NCBI GenBank assembly: GCA_029260735.1
Contig: JAJDCR010000174.1
Coordinates: 1 to 52,825, forward strand
From: Planctomycetota bacterium
GTDB lineage: Bacteria > Planctomycetota > Uabimicrobiia > Uabimicrobiales > Uabimicrobiaceae
Direction of reading: 5' to 3'
Length of the DNA stretch: 52,825 nt
Shown: piece after piece, positions 1-7,757 of the stretch
Position numbering within the stretch: the first letter of the stretch is position 1
Layout: the number at the start of each line of letters is the position of its first letter
Notes under the pieces: model-generated
The model's database searches: none
Seen by the model: only the letters and a program-made list of their open reading frames with translations
Told to the model about the DNA's origin: nothing
Position numbers and translations under genes: made by a program

Positions 1-79
1 TGCCGAGCAGGGGTTGTGCTTTGCTTTTGGTGTTTTAATCTAGACACAATCACTGATCGGCAGGAGCCTCGCCCTCCAC
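1..79. repeat. Dispersed hairpin repeat, cut by window edge
   Basis: The left arm TGCCGAGCAGGGGTTGTG pairs imperfectly with CACAATCACTGATCGGCA around position 50-65. It is followed by GGCAGGAGC and GCCCTCCA. The same words in the same order occur in the long hairpin at 15061-15154, so this is a second, degenerate copy whose left part lies outside the window. It sits just upstream of the amidohydrolase gene. Confidence 0.65.
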
Positions 80-165
80 CTTCGCATTGTATCTAAAAGA
101 ATTTCAGACAAAAATCCCTTTCCGCGAACAAAACAAAAACCAAAAAAGAAAGAGAAAAATCGAAG

Positions 166-906
166 ATGACCGTGATCGATGCTCATACTCATGTCCAATC
201 GATTCCCAATCATATGTGGGACTCTCCTCCCGAAAGAATTATTCGCCTCATGGATGAAGCGGGGGTTGACCAAAGCATTATTATGCCCTATGGGGAAGTC
301 ACCCCTGAGGACCCTTCTCTTCTGGACTACACCATCGAGTCGGTCGAAAAATTCCCAGATCGCCTCATTGGCTTTGCTCGCATGCATCCGGCAGGGGAAG
401 AAAAGGGAGTCGAACTATTTGCCCAATCCGTCAGCAGTGGAAAAATCCACGGTTTGAAATTCCACCCCGTAGGAACAATGATTCATCCTGCTGATCCTCG
501 TTCCGTTTTGTTTACACAAAAAGCGGTCGAACTGGATGTCCCGATTCTCTTTCACTGCGGTGATGAAGAGTGGACTCTCCCTTTCCAAATTGAAAAACTT
601 ATGAAAATTGTCCCAGAAGCCAAAATTATTCTCGGCCATATGGGAGGATACTTTCATGTCCAAGATGCCATTACCGTAGCCCAAAGAAATCCTAACTGCT
701 ACCTGGAAACTTCGGCAATGCCTGATCCTCGCTGGATCGAAAAAGCCATTCTCGCGATTGGCCCAGATAGAGTTATTTTTGGGAGCGATGGCCCGGGGTG
801 CCTTCCTGCTTTGGAGTTAGAAAAGGTAACCTCTCTAAAGCTAAGTCCCGAAGTAGAAGAAAAGGTAGTATTCAAAAATATCGCTAAGCTATTGGGGAAA
901 AAATGA
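166..906 (+). CDS. Amidohydrolase family protein (TIM-barrel metal hydrolase)
   Basis: Predicted cytoplasmic metal-dependent hydrolase of the Amidohydrolase_2 type; the substrate cannot be told from sequence. The 246-residue protein has the expected ligands: D5-x-H7-x-H9 at the N-terminus, H130 in ILFHCG, H158 in ILGHMGG and D208 in FGSDGP. No signal peptide is visible. The ATG follows an A/G-rich stretch ending GAAG. The stop codon overlaps the start of the next gene (ATGA), so the pair is translationally coupled. The next gene is a paralogue that has lost most ligands, which suggests an active and inactive pair. Confidence 0.85.
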   Translation: MTVIDAHTHVQSIPNHMWDSPPERIIRLMDEAGVDQSIIMPYGEVTPEDPSLLDYTIESVEKFPDRLIGFARMHPAGEEKGVELFAQSVSSGKIHGLKFHPVGTMIHPADPRSVLFTQKAVELDVPILFHCGDEEWTLPFQIEKLMKIVPEAKIILGHMGGYFHVQDAITVAQRNPNCYLETSAMPDPRWIEKAILAIGPDRVIFGSDGPGCLPALELEKVTSLKLSPEVEEKVVFKNIAKLLGKK

Positions 907-1631
907 AAATTCTTGATCTACAGATGTTTTTTGGCTCCTCTCTCTTTGGTAAAAGCGTAAGTTCTAAAGAGATGTCTACTTGGCTCGCAAGCTACCCCCA
1001 TTTGGAAGCCATGCTTATCCCCCACAAACCCTATGACTATCATTACGCTCAGGCCAACCAAGAGGTCGAAGAATTTGCTTCCCAGAACAAAGCCTTTCGC
1101 CCCGTCTTACGAGTAGACCCTTGGCGCCAAGAAGAAGCTCTTGCTTTAATCCAAAAAACAAAAAGTCCCTTACTTTTTCTTCATCCCTTTGAGGAGCAAT
1201 TCTACCCCACCCAGACTGAGGTCAAAAATATTCTCGAAGAGGCTTTTTCCCGCCAAATGAAAGTTATCTTAGCCTGTGGTTATTTGCCCTTCTCTCATAG
1301 TGCTCAAGTCTATCCTCTCATAAGAGATTTCCCCCAAGGTGAGTTCATTCTTACCCATGGAGCCCAAATCAACGTTTGCGGAATGCATATGGAAGAAGCC
1401 TTTGAAATCTTTGCCGATTTCTCCAATACCTACTTCGAAACCAGCGGCATCTACCGAGAAGACTACATTGAAAAAGCCATTAACGAGTTAGGTTCTCAGC
1501 GTGTTCTCTTTGGGAGTGGATCTCCCTATTATCACTTCCCCTTTGAGCTCAAACGTATTGAGCATCTAAATTGCTCCGATGAGGTCAAAGAGAAAATACT
1601 TTGGAAGAATGCTTCTGCTTTGTTCGCTTAG
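903..1631 (+). CDS. Degenerate amidohydrolase paralogue, probable pseudoenzyme
   Basis: This 242-residue protein has the same barrel layout as the preceding gene, and its start overlaps that gene's stop by 4 nt. Of the metal-site signatures, the N-terminal DxHxH is replaced by LDLQMF, the strand-5 FHCG is LACG, and the final SDGP is SGSP. Only the histidine of ILTHGAQ remains. The reading frame is intact and the fold signatures (FETSGIY, VLFGSGS) are kept, so this is not an ordinary pseudogene. A regulatory or structural partner of the first amidohydrolase is a reasonable inference; no catalytic role can be supported. Confidence 0.75.
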   Translation: MKILDLQMFFGSSLFGKSVSSKEMSTWLASYPHLEAMLIPHKPYDYHYAQANQEVEEFASQNKAFRPVLRVDPWRQEEALALIQKTKSPLLFLHPFEEQFYPTQTEVKNILEEAFSRQMKVILACGYLPFSHSAQVYPLIRDFPQGEFILTHGAQINVCGMHMEEAFEIFADFSNTYFETSGIYREDYIEKAINELGSQRVLFGSGSPYYHFPFELKRIEHLNCSDEVKEKILWKNASALFA

Positions 1632-1671
1632 AAAAGATCTCAAAAATGCACATTCCCTGGGAGTAAAATTT

Positions 1672-3990
1672 TTGCCAAAACAAACTTTTACTGCGTACCT
1701 AGTTTTTTTCATCTCAGGCGCCACCGGGCTAATTTATGAAATTTCTTGGGCTCGCCAAATTGGTCTTCTCTTTGGCCATACCGCCCAAGCGGCGGGAGTG
1801 GTTCTGGCAGCTTACTTTCTAGGCTTGGCCATTGGTTACTGGGCAGCAGGAGAATATACAAAGAAAAGCAAAAAAGCTCTGAGGAACTATGCTTTGGCAG
1901 AGTTAATCGTAGGTTTTTGGTCTCTCTCTATTCCCCTTCTCCTAATGCTAAATCAAAATGCCTTTATTCTTTCCTTTCTCAATCACCCTACTCCCTTTCT
2001 TCAAACGATCATCCGCATAGGATTTGTAATTGCTATCCTTTTGCCAGGAACTGTAGCTTTGGGGGCGACCTTGCCTTTTATGGCCCAGTTTATCTCCTAT
2101 CAGTTTACTTTTCATCAAAAGAAATCACAGTCCAAGGGTATTATTAAAGCATACGCTTACAACACCCTAGGGGCATTTTTCGGGGTGGTTTTGATGAATA
2201 CTTTTTTAATTCATCGTTTAGGAGTGGTCGGAAGTAGTTATGCGGCCGCTCTTTTGTCATTTTTTTGCGCGGTATCTGCTCTCGTTATTTTCCCTGGAGA
2301 AGTCCGTACTATAACCGAGGAAAAATCATCGCCTCAAAAAATCACTTTGCTGATCTATTCTGTGGTTTTTATTTCTGGTTGCGGAATTCTAGGACTAGAA
2401 GTACTATACACTCAGCTTTTTGCTTTGGTTTCTCAAAACAGCACCTACAATTTCAGTGTGGTTTTAGGAGCATTTTTAGTTTCCCTTGCCCTGGGATCTT
2501 TTGCGGTTCCTTTATTAAGATCTTCTCTCTCCTCCTCTTCGATTATAAGCCTCGCTTGCTTAGGGGGAGCGATTGCCATTCCTCTATCCGAAATAGTCTT
2601 TCGCTATCTTACGAATTTTGCCTTACTTGAAACAAAAGGAAGCTTTGTCTTCTACTTAGGGAGCAATTTTTTCATTGCTTTATTCGTTATCTTACCTCCC
2701 GTTGCTCTTCTCGCAACTGTTCTACCAGCAACATGGGCACTATATAAAAACATATCGGCAGATCTTATTGGGAAGCTAAGTGCTCTTAACACAATCGCGG
2801 CAGTAGTCGGAGCAATAGCCTCTAGCTTTCTCATGATTCCTTTTTTGGGGCTAGAAATTTCTTTTGCTCTGCTCTCTCTTCTTTATTTAATTTTTGGTAT
2901 AACCTTTCTCTATCACGAAAAAAAATGGACACATTTCTCCTGGCAAATATGCCTCTATCTTTTCCTCTTTGCCTTCTTTTTGGTTCTCCCATTGTCTCAA
3001 AATAATAGCGATCAACAATACGAAAAAGTAAAGAAATGGAACAGTGCTTATGGCCCCATTGAAGTACGCCAATCTCCTGAAGACGGCTTAGAAATGACCC
3101 AAAATCTCCACTATACCCTAGGCAGCAGTAAAGCAGAAACAAGAGAAAAAAGACAAGCTCATATCCCTCTCCTTTTGCATCCAAACCCAAAAACGATTGT
3201 CTTTTTAGGACTAGGGACGGGAGCTACCGCCAACGGAGCCCTTTCTCACAAGCAAGTTCAACAAATCGAAGTAGTGGAACTAATTCCTGAAGTCATCGAA
3301 GCAGCCAAGTTCTTTCAAAAAGAGAAAAATAACATTTTTAACTCTCCCTTGGCCCATATCATTATCAATGATGCCAGGCACTATCTCTATCAAAGTAGAA
3401 AAAAATACGATGTCATTGTCTCTGACCTTTTTGTTCCTTGGCATAGCCAAACAGGCTACCTTTACACTGTCGAACACTATAAGACAGCCAAAAAAAGATT
3501 AGCCCCCCAAGGAATCTTTTGCCAGTGGCTCCCGCTTTACCAAATGAGCTCCCAAGAATTTGAAATCATTGCCAATAGCTTTATTACTGTATTTCCTCAC
3601 GTCTCTCTCTGGCGAGGAGAAGAAAATAACTCCTCTCCCCTCTTAGCCCTTATAGGAAGTGAACATTCTTGGAAAATAAACCTCCCTCAACTCAAAAAGA
3701 GACTCCAAAAACTCGCTTCCCTCAAAAGACAAGTCCAAGTAAAGTTTCGCCAGAAAAATATCCGCTTCCTTCTTCCCCCAGACAAGTTTTTCACAAAACT
3801 AGACCACTTTTTTTCCCTTTACACAGGAGAATGGGTTTTACAAAATCCTCACCAACTCAATACCGACGAATTCCCCCGAGTAGAGTTTCTCGCTCCCATT
3901 AGCCAACACCAACAAAATCTTTTGTATGACGATAATTTAGATCAATATTATCGTGAAGTTTTTGCAAGACTTCATCGAAAAGAATTATAA
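1672..3990 (+). CDS. Membrane-embedded spermidine synthase-like protein
   Basis: A protein of about 772 residues. The first ~440 residues are strongly hydrophobic with many predicted membrane segments, starting with the characteristic ISGATGLIYEISWARQ. This is followed by a spermine/spermidine synthase-type Rossmann domain with the nucleotide loop GLGTGATANGA near residue 511 and later DARHYLYQ and YDVIVSDLF. The family is widespread as fused membrane aminopropyltransferase-like proteins, usually of unknown substrate. I chose TTG at 1672 because GGGAG lies 8 nt upstream and the protein then begins right at the first membrane segment. An upstream ATG at 1579 would overlap the previous gene by 53 nt and add 31 residues unlike the family. 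Confidence 0.8.
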   Translation: MPKQTFTAYLVFFISGATGLIYEISWARQIGLLFGHTAQAAGVVLAAYFLGLAIGYWAAGEYTKKSKKALRNYALAELIVGFWSLSIPLLLMLNQNAFILSFLNHPTPFLQTIIRIGFVIAILLPGTVALGATLPFMAQFISYQFTFHQKKSQSKGIIKAYAYNTLGAFFGVVLMNTFLIHRLGVVGSSYAAALLSFFCAVSALVIFPGEVRTITEEKSSPQKITLLIYSVVFISGCGILGLEVLYTQLFALVSQNSTYNFSVVLGAFLVSLALGSFAVPLLRSSLSSSSIISLACLGGAIAIPLSEIVFRYLTNFALLETKGSFVFYLGSNFFIALFVILPPVALLATVLPATWALYKNISADLIGKLSALNTIAAVVGAIASSFLMIPFLGLEISFALLSLLYLIFGITFLYHEKKWTHFSWQICLYLFLFAFFLVLPLSQNNSDQQYEKVKKWNSAYGPIEVRQSPEDGLEMTQNLHYTLGSSKAETREKRQAHIPLLLHPNPKTIVFLGLGTGATANGALSHKQVQQIEVVELIPEVIEAAKFFQKEKNNIFNSPLAHIIINDARHYLYQSRKKYDVIVSDLFVPWHSQTGYLYTVEHYKTAKKRLAPQGIFCQWLPLYQMSSQEFEIIANSFITVFPHVSLWRGEENNSSPLLALIGSEHSWKINLPQLKKRLQKLASLKRQVQVKFRQKNIRFLLPPDKFFTKLDHFFSLYTGEWVLQNPHQLNTDEFPRVEFLAPISQHQQNLLYDDNLDQYYREVFARLHRKEL

Positions 3991-4056
3991 TGCATCCAAT
4001 TAATACACAAAAAATAACTTTTATATACTTTTGTCTATCTTTTGAATACCTAGGTA

Positions 4057-5511
4057 TCATACTCCCTCCTTTTCTGCCCACAGTTTTTTCATAAGATCCA
4101 TAGTCAAAACTTCATCAGGGAAACTTCCACCCATGCTGTTTACTATATACAAAAGTTTTTTAGCATACGCTGGTTTTATAGCAAAGCTCTTTGCAGGACT
4201 ATTTTCGACTTCCTTTTCTGCGGAGTCCATTGCCATAATCAAAAATGGATTTCCTAGTGTACTAACTTTTTTAAGGAACTCTAATCGAAGTTGTTCAAGC
4301 CCCAGTTCTATCCTCTTTTTTTCTGCTTCCTGTTCTTCTTTTTTCTTGAGTTCTTCGTTTAGGTTAAAAAGAGTATCTTGCTTTTGTTCTTTCTCCTCAC
4401 TCCATGCTTCCGCGTAGTCGTTTTCTAAGCACTTGCCCAAATAGTTAGAGTATGAGCTTCTCGCCTTATCATTGGCATATAGAATATTTCTTTCTACGTA
4501 TGCTGCGCCTTCTTCATTTAGGTGCTTAGCTAAGATATTTTTCGTTGCCTTGGGTACTCGCTTTATTCTAAGGAGAGAAACTAGTCTTTCTAACTCAGTT
4601 GATTCAGGAATTGCTTTAGGTTCTTTTTTAAGAGGAGAGGTTTTCTTTACAAGAATTTTCTCAGGAACTATTTCTATCACTTCCTCCTTTTCCTCTTCTA
4701 TGATCGGTGAAGTGCCAGCATCAGAGTAAGAGAAAAAGCAAAGCTTCTTTTTTTTGTCGAAGAAGTAAGCTTTTAGATATCCAGATTCAATTAGGCTGTT
4801 GCCAGTTTTAGCAAGAGTGCTTCTTCTATGCGTAGTATTCTTTCTTATTATCGGCAACCATCTGCATATATTTTCCTCTCTGATTACGAAAATATTATTT
4901 TTAGCTAAGTGTCGTTTTTTCTCTAAGAATTCATATAGTCGTCTAGGCAAACCAGAAGGCAAAGCTCTGTACCAAGCCATATCCAAATATTGATAATAGT
5001 TTGACTCCAGATTTTTTCTTATCAAATCAGCTAGAGCGAGCTTAGACTTAAACCTCTTTTTTCCCTTAGTCTCTTTGTCTCTGTTAAATAAAATAGCATA
5101 GTCAAATAATGAAAAGTGAGTTGATATCTGCTCTCTTCCACCTTCATTAGAAACAATAAAGCATTCGTCAAAAAGATATCTTGCTTGACCCAGTTTCTCT
5201 AGTGCTTTCTTTATCCTGCCGTTCCAAGATCGAGGACAAATATTTAGCTCTCTTGCTAGATCAGAATAAGTTACCTCTATAGGTTCATTTGGCATTTTAC
5301 GCTTAACCCAAATTCTCATTGCTGCTGTAAAAACGTCTTGTTCGAATGCACCTGGAACCCCCTTGGAGCAATTACAGGATAGCTTATAGCTTCCTTTGTC
5401 GTCTTTCCACTCGACCTTTGTTTCTTTCGGTACGCTCTTTCCAAAATAGAAGAGGGAAAGCTGTAACAGATTATTCTCTTTCGCATATGGTTCAAGATAT
5501 TTGTTAGACAT
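4057..5511 (-). CDS. Plasmid-type replication initiator (RepA/RPA-like)
   Basis: Likely initiator that binds the iterons just upstream and opens the origin. The 484-residue protein has an N-terminal half resembling replication initiator protein A (PF10134 type): AFEQDVFTAAMRI, a winged-helix-like VTYSDLARELNI, YLDMAWYRALPSGLPRRLYE, and a second helix-turn-helix-like segment. The C-terminal third is charged, with a coiled-coil stretch rich in E, K and L. I prefer ATG at 5511 because AGAGGTG stands a few bases upstream; a TTG at 5541 would extend it by 10 residues into the inverted iteron. No ParA/ParB partner is visible. Family assignment rests on pattern memory plus the iterons; the exact subfamily is uncertain. 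Confidence 0.75.
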   Translation of the reverse strand: MSNKYLEPYAKENNLLQLSLFYFGKSVPKETKVEWKDDKGSYKLSCNCSKGVPGAFEQDVFTAAMRIWVKRKMPNEPIEVTYSDLARELNICPRSWNGRIKKALEKLGQARYLFDECFIVSNEGGREQISTHFSLFDYAILFNRDKETKGKKRFKSKLALADLIRKNLESNYYQYLDMAWYRALPSGLPRRLYEFLEKKRHLAKNNIFVIREENICRWLPIIRKNTTHRRSTLAKTGNSLIESGYLKAYFFDKKKKLCFFSYSDAGTSPIIEEEKEEVIEIVPEKILVKKTSPLKKEPKAIPESTELERLVSLLRIKRVPKATKNILAKHLNEEGAAYVERNILYANDKARSSYSNYLGKCLENDYAEAWSEEKEQKQDTLFNLNEELKKKEEQEAEKKRIELGLEQLRLEFLKKVSTLGNPFLIMAMDSAEKEVENSPAKSFAIKPAYAKKLLYIVNSMGGSFPDEVLTMDLMKKLWAEKEGV

Positions 5512-5529
5512 TCGCACCTCTGAAGGAAA

Positions 5530-5551
5530 AAAGTTTCTCAAAATTAATATA
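5530..5551 (-). promoter_or_regulatory. Inverted iteron copy in the rep leader (putative operator)
   Basis: Read on the minus strand, this 22-bp stretch matches the fifth iteron (5711-5732) at 20 of 22 positions, but it points the opposite way and lies 19 bp upstream of the rep ATG. In iteron plasmids, inverted partial iterons at the rep promoter bind Rep dimers and repress rep. The same role is inferred here. Confidence 0.65.
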
Positions 5552-5614
5552 AATAGACGACTAACTCACTATCTATACTAAAGTAAACTAAAAATGCTTA
5601 AAAAACAAGGGGTT

Positions 5615-5754
5615 TATATTAACCATAAGAAACTTTTATATTAATAATAGGAAACTTTTTCTTATCTATATTAATAATAGGAAACTTTTATATTAGTATA
5701 GGGAAAGAACTATATTAATAATGAGAAACTTTTATATTAATAACGGGAAACTAT
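5615..5754 (+). repeat. Six 22-bp iterons of a putative replication origin
   Basis: Six direct repeats begin at 5615, 5637, 5667, 5689, 5711 and 5733, so four of the five intervals are exactly 22 bp and one is 30 bp. The unit reads TATATTAATAAT followed by AGGAAACTTT. Copies 2 and 3 are identical, copies 1, 5 and 6 differ by a few bases, and copy 4 is degenerate. The 22-bp pitch is about two helical turns, as in plasmid iteron origins. The array lies directly upstream of the rep gene and runs into an AT-rich stretch (5760-5830). Confidence 0.85.
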
Positions 5755-6118
5755 GCTTCTCTGTACCCCCTAATATATATATTCTACGTGTGCTTCTATA
5801 TACTTCTTATATAAAAGAAGTAAACTACTACTATACAAACAACTGGCATATAAAGATTATTTCTAGACCAAGCAAAGCGAAAAAATTTGTAAGTAGTGGT
5901 AGTTTTTCTCTTCGCTGGGGAAAGAAAAAACTACTGAAATCGCTGGTTAACACCAATCACTAAACTATAGTTTAGTGATTTGCAATTTGGACAAGAAGGT
6001 GAGTCAAATGGAATAGTATACTCTATACAATCGCACCATTTTTCGATAATTACTTTTTTTGTTACGCGATAGAGTATGCGACTAATTGATGCTTTATAAA
6101 AAAGGAATGTAGGACAGG
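5755..6118. other. AT-rich origin flank with palindromes
   Basis: No gene seen. From 5770 to 5860 the sequence is very AT-rich and is a candidate unwinding element. An imperfect hairpin (GTAGTTTTT paired with AAAAAACTAC) spans about 5899-5935. A perfect 26-bp palindrome, AATCACTAAACTA and its complement, spans 5955-5980. I did not find a convincing cluster of DnaA boxes. Confidence 0.5.
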
Positions 6119-6270
6119 GAGAAATGAAATCGCTATTCAGATGGCATTAGCTAGCATAATTATTTTACTGGTAGTTATTGACAAGATAAACTCTTAACCT
6201 ATTATCAATTTATGATTACTACTCAGGCATGGGATTTAATAAAAGAATTGTCAAAATTCTTACATACCAT
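6119..6270 (+). repeat. Left arm of inverted partial duplication
   Basis: Reverse-complement match of 7355-7506. It begins GGGAGAAATGAAAT and continues through a shared hydrophobic mini-reading frame, the shared TTATGATTACTACT, and a weak copy of the start of the metallophosphoesterase gene. In this arm the mini-frame can start at ATG 6141 and ends at TAA 6197, giving an 18-residue hydrophobic peptide. A TTGACA (6178-6183) and TATTAT (6200-6205), 16 bp apart, are also present but could be chance. Confidence 0.7.
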
Positions 6271-6341
6271 ACCAGATTTAACTTGGCACAAAGTGTCGCG
6301 AAAGCGAAATATGAATGGAGTGAGCTCTTTGTTGGAGTGAC

Positions 6342-6425
6342 ATACCCACCGTCCATAATTTTCCGAGCCAGGGCGATCATTGTTAGCCCAGCTCCTCCTT
6401 GTTGTACCTATATTCGAGTTTGCTA
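6342..6425 (-). pseudogene. Fragment of a zinc-ribbon membrane protein paralogue
   Basis: Direct repeat of 7825-7916, inside the zinc-ribbon/TM gene at 7758-8324. On the minus strand it still encodes WLGKLWTVG, identical to the end region of that protein, but the surrounding frame contains stops. It is a degraded partial copy and marks a rearrangement boundary. Confidence 0.6.
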
Positions 6426-6439
6426 TTAAGAAGCATATT

Positions 6440-7384
6440 CTAGGTAATAATTACACTAACCTGGGGACGACAATTAAATCGCATTCCATAGACATTACCG
6501 ACTCCTCTAGTTATGTGAATGTAGCGTTCAAACCAAAAATGAAGCCCTTCTACCATGGAATGATCCTTCACTGGAGCAAATGGAGTAGCACCCAAAATGG
6601 GAATTTTAAGCTGACCGCCATGAGTATGACCACAAAGCATCAAATCCCAATCAAAATGAATAAGAGCATCTTTGGAATCGGGGTTGTGGCTCAAAACAAT
6701 AATAGGACTATCGTCTTTTCTCTTGTTGTCTAGCACAGATTCCGCCTTTAACTCCTCCGCCCATAAATCTCCCAAACCAACAATTTGTATCTTAGTTTGT
6801 TTCACTGTAATGTTTTGCCGTTGATTTACTAACACTTGGATATCGCTACTACGTAACAAATTAGATACTTTAGATATATCCTTGTAGCCACCGTGTTTTC
6901 CCGCCCAAGTTCCGCCATCGTGATTGCCAATGCAGGCAAAAGTGGGTGCAACCTTCGGCAGTTGCACTAGAATTTTTTGGTAGTTTTTTTGGTTATGTAG
7001 TTTAGTAGTAATATAATCTCCCGTGAGACAAATAATATCTGGATTTTCCTGTAACCCTAGTCCTATTGCTTTGTTGATCAACTCGTAGGGAATCGTTGAT
7101 GATGCATGGAAATCCGAAAGGTGCAAAATTTTGATTCCCTGGTGTTTGTGGAGTTTTCCCTTGGCTAGCTTCTCGTGGTTCACTTCAAGCCAACGGGGTT
7201 CAATATAACGTGTATAACTATACCCTGCCGCGGTGGCGGCACCTATAGCTGCCATCCTCCCAAAAAATTGTCTTCTGGTGACTTTCATCGAAAGATCATT
7301 ATCATCGGTACAACTCTCCAATTTTTGTATTTTTTCCGTCAATTCTAAATTTTTCTCCCTCAATTTGATATTTTCTTTATTCAA
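6440..7384 (-). CDS. Tat-exported metallophosphoesterase (YkuE-like)
   Basis: Predicted calcineurin-type metallophosphoesterase acting outside the cytoplasmic membrane. Metal-site motifs in order are LSDFHAS (DxH), LTGDY, GNHDGG, SHNPD and GHTHGGQ. A twin-arginine signal TRRQFFGRM followed by an alanine-rich segment lies near residues 35-55, so Tat export is expected. In front of it is an unusual charged, coiled-coil-like extension of about 32 residues. The start is doubtful: TTG at 7384 gives the extension, while ATG at 7288 (no clear ribosome site) would put the Tat signal at the very N-terminus. The gene is flanked by an inverted duplication. Confidence 0.8.
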   Translation of the reverse strand: MNKENIKLREKNLELTEKIQKLESCTDDNDLSMKVTRRQFFGRMAAIGAATAAGYSYTRYIEPRWLEVNHEKLAKGKLHKHQGIKILHLSDFHASSTIPYELINKAIGLGLQENPDIICLTGDYITTKLHNQKNYQKILVQLPKVAPTFACIGNHDGGTWAGKHGGYKDISKVSNLLRSSDIQVLVNQRQNITVKQTKIQIVGLGDLWAEELKAESVLDNKRKDDSPIIVLSHNPDSKDALIHFDWDLMLCGHTHGGQLKIPILGATPFAPVKDHSMVEGLHFWFERYIHITRGVGNVYGMRFNCRPQVSVIIT

Positions 7385-7506
7385 TGCCTTAATCGAATCC
7401 CTAAGTAGTAATCATAAATCCATAGGAAGTTAATAATTTATCTTGCCAGTAACTACCAGTAAAACAATTACGCTCGCCAATGCCATCTCAATAGCCATTT
7501 CATTTC
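7355..7506 (-). repeat. Right arm of inverted partial duplication
   Basis: Counterpart of 6119-6270 in opposite orientation. It covers the start of the metallophosphoesterase gene and the small reading frame upstream of it. Similarity is high over the first 75 bp and fades into the gene. Confidence 0.7.
7430..7498 (-). CDS. Possible small hydrophobic peptide (22 aa)
   Basis: ATG at 7498 with GGGAG 7 nt upstream opens a 22-residue frame, MAIEMALASV plus IVLLVVTGKINY, that ends at TAA. The copy at 6119-6197 differs mostly by synonymous or conservative changes (IAIQMALASI, then IILLVVIDKINS), as expected if the peptide was under selection. It would be a single-span membrane peptide. Function unknown; it precedes the metallophosphoesterase by 46 bp. 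Two copies are thin evidence for coding. Confidence 0.35.
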   Translation of the reverse strand: MAIEMALASVIVLLVVTGKINY

Positions 7507-7757
7507 TCCCTAGTCGGCAGGAGCTAAATTAGAAATTAAATTAACCCAATTCACCGAACGGAGCCACAGAGCATTGTAGCGGACTAGGGCGGGTCAATAG
7601 ACTTTCTCTTAAAAATACCTCGCTAACTCCTCAATACTTAGCAAAGTAAAAAAAAAACTTTTCCCGACCTTCCGGAAGCGCAAATGCTCTGTGGTGGAGT
7701 GAGCCTTCCTTAGTAAATAAGACAATGCCTACCAATGCCTCCTAATCTGTTTATCTT
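7507..7757. other. Intergenic stretch with a 12-bp inverted repeat
   Basis: CCACAGAGCATT (7564-7575) and its exact complement (7683-7694) face each other across 107 bp. GTCGGCAGGAGC near 7513 echoes a word of the dispersed hairpin repeat. No gene or terminator seen. Confidence 0.4.

Noticed and set aside
40..387. Minus-strand frame of 115 codons overlapping the first amidohydrolase
   Set aside because: It is antisense to a gene with clear family motifs, has no recognisable domain or ribosome site, and its codons mirror the real gene.
5640..5754. Regular repeats considered as a CRISPR array
   Set aside because: Units are contiguous without spacers of constant length, are AT-rich, and lie beside a Rep gene; no cas genes. 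Iterons explain them better.
6178..6205. TTGACA-16-TATTAT as a functional promoter
   Set aside because: The -35 and -10 words are not conserved in the inverted copy at 7430-7506, and no gene follows on the plus strand; likely chance in AT-rich DNA.
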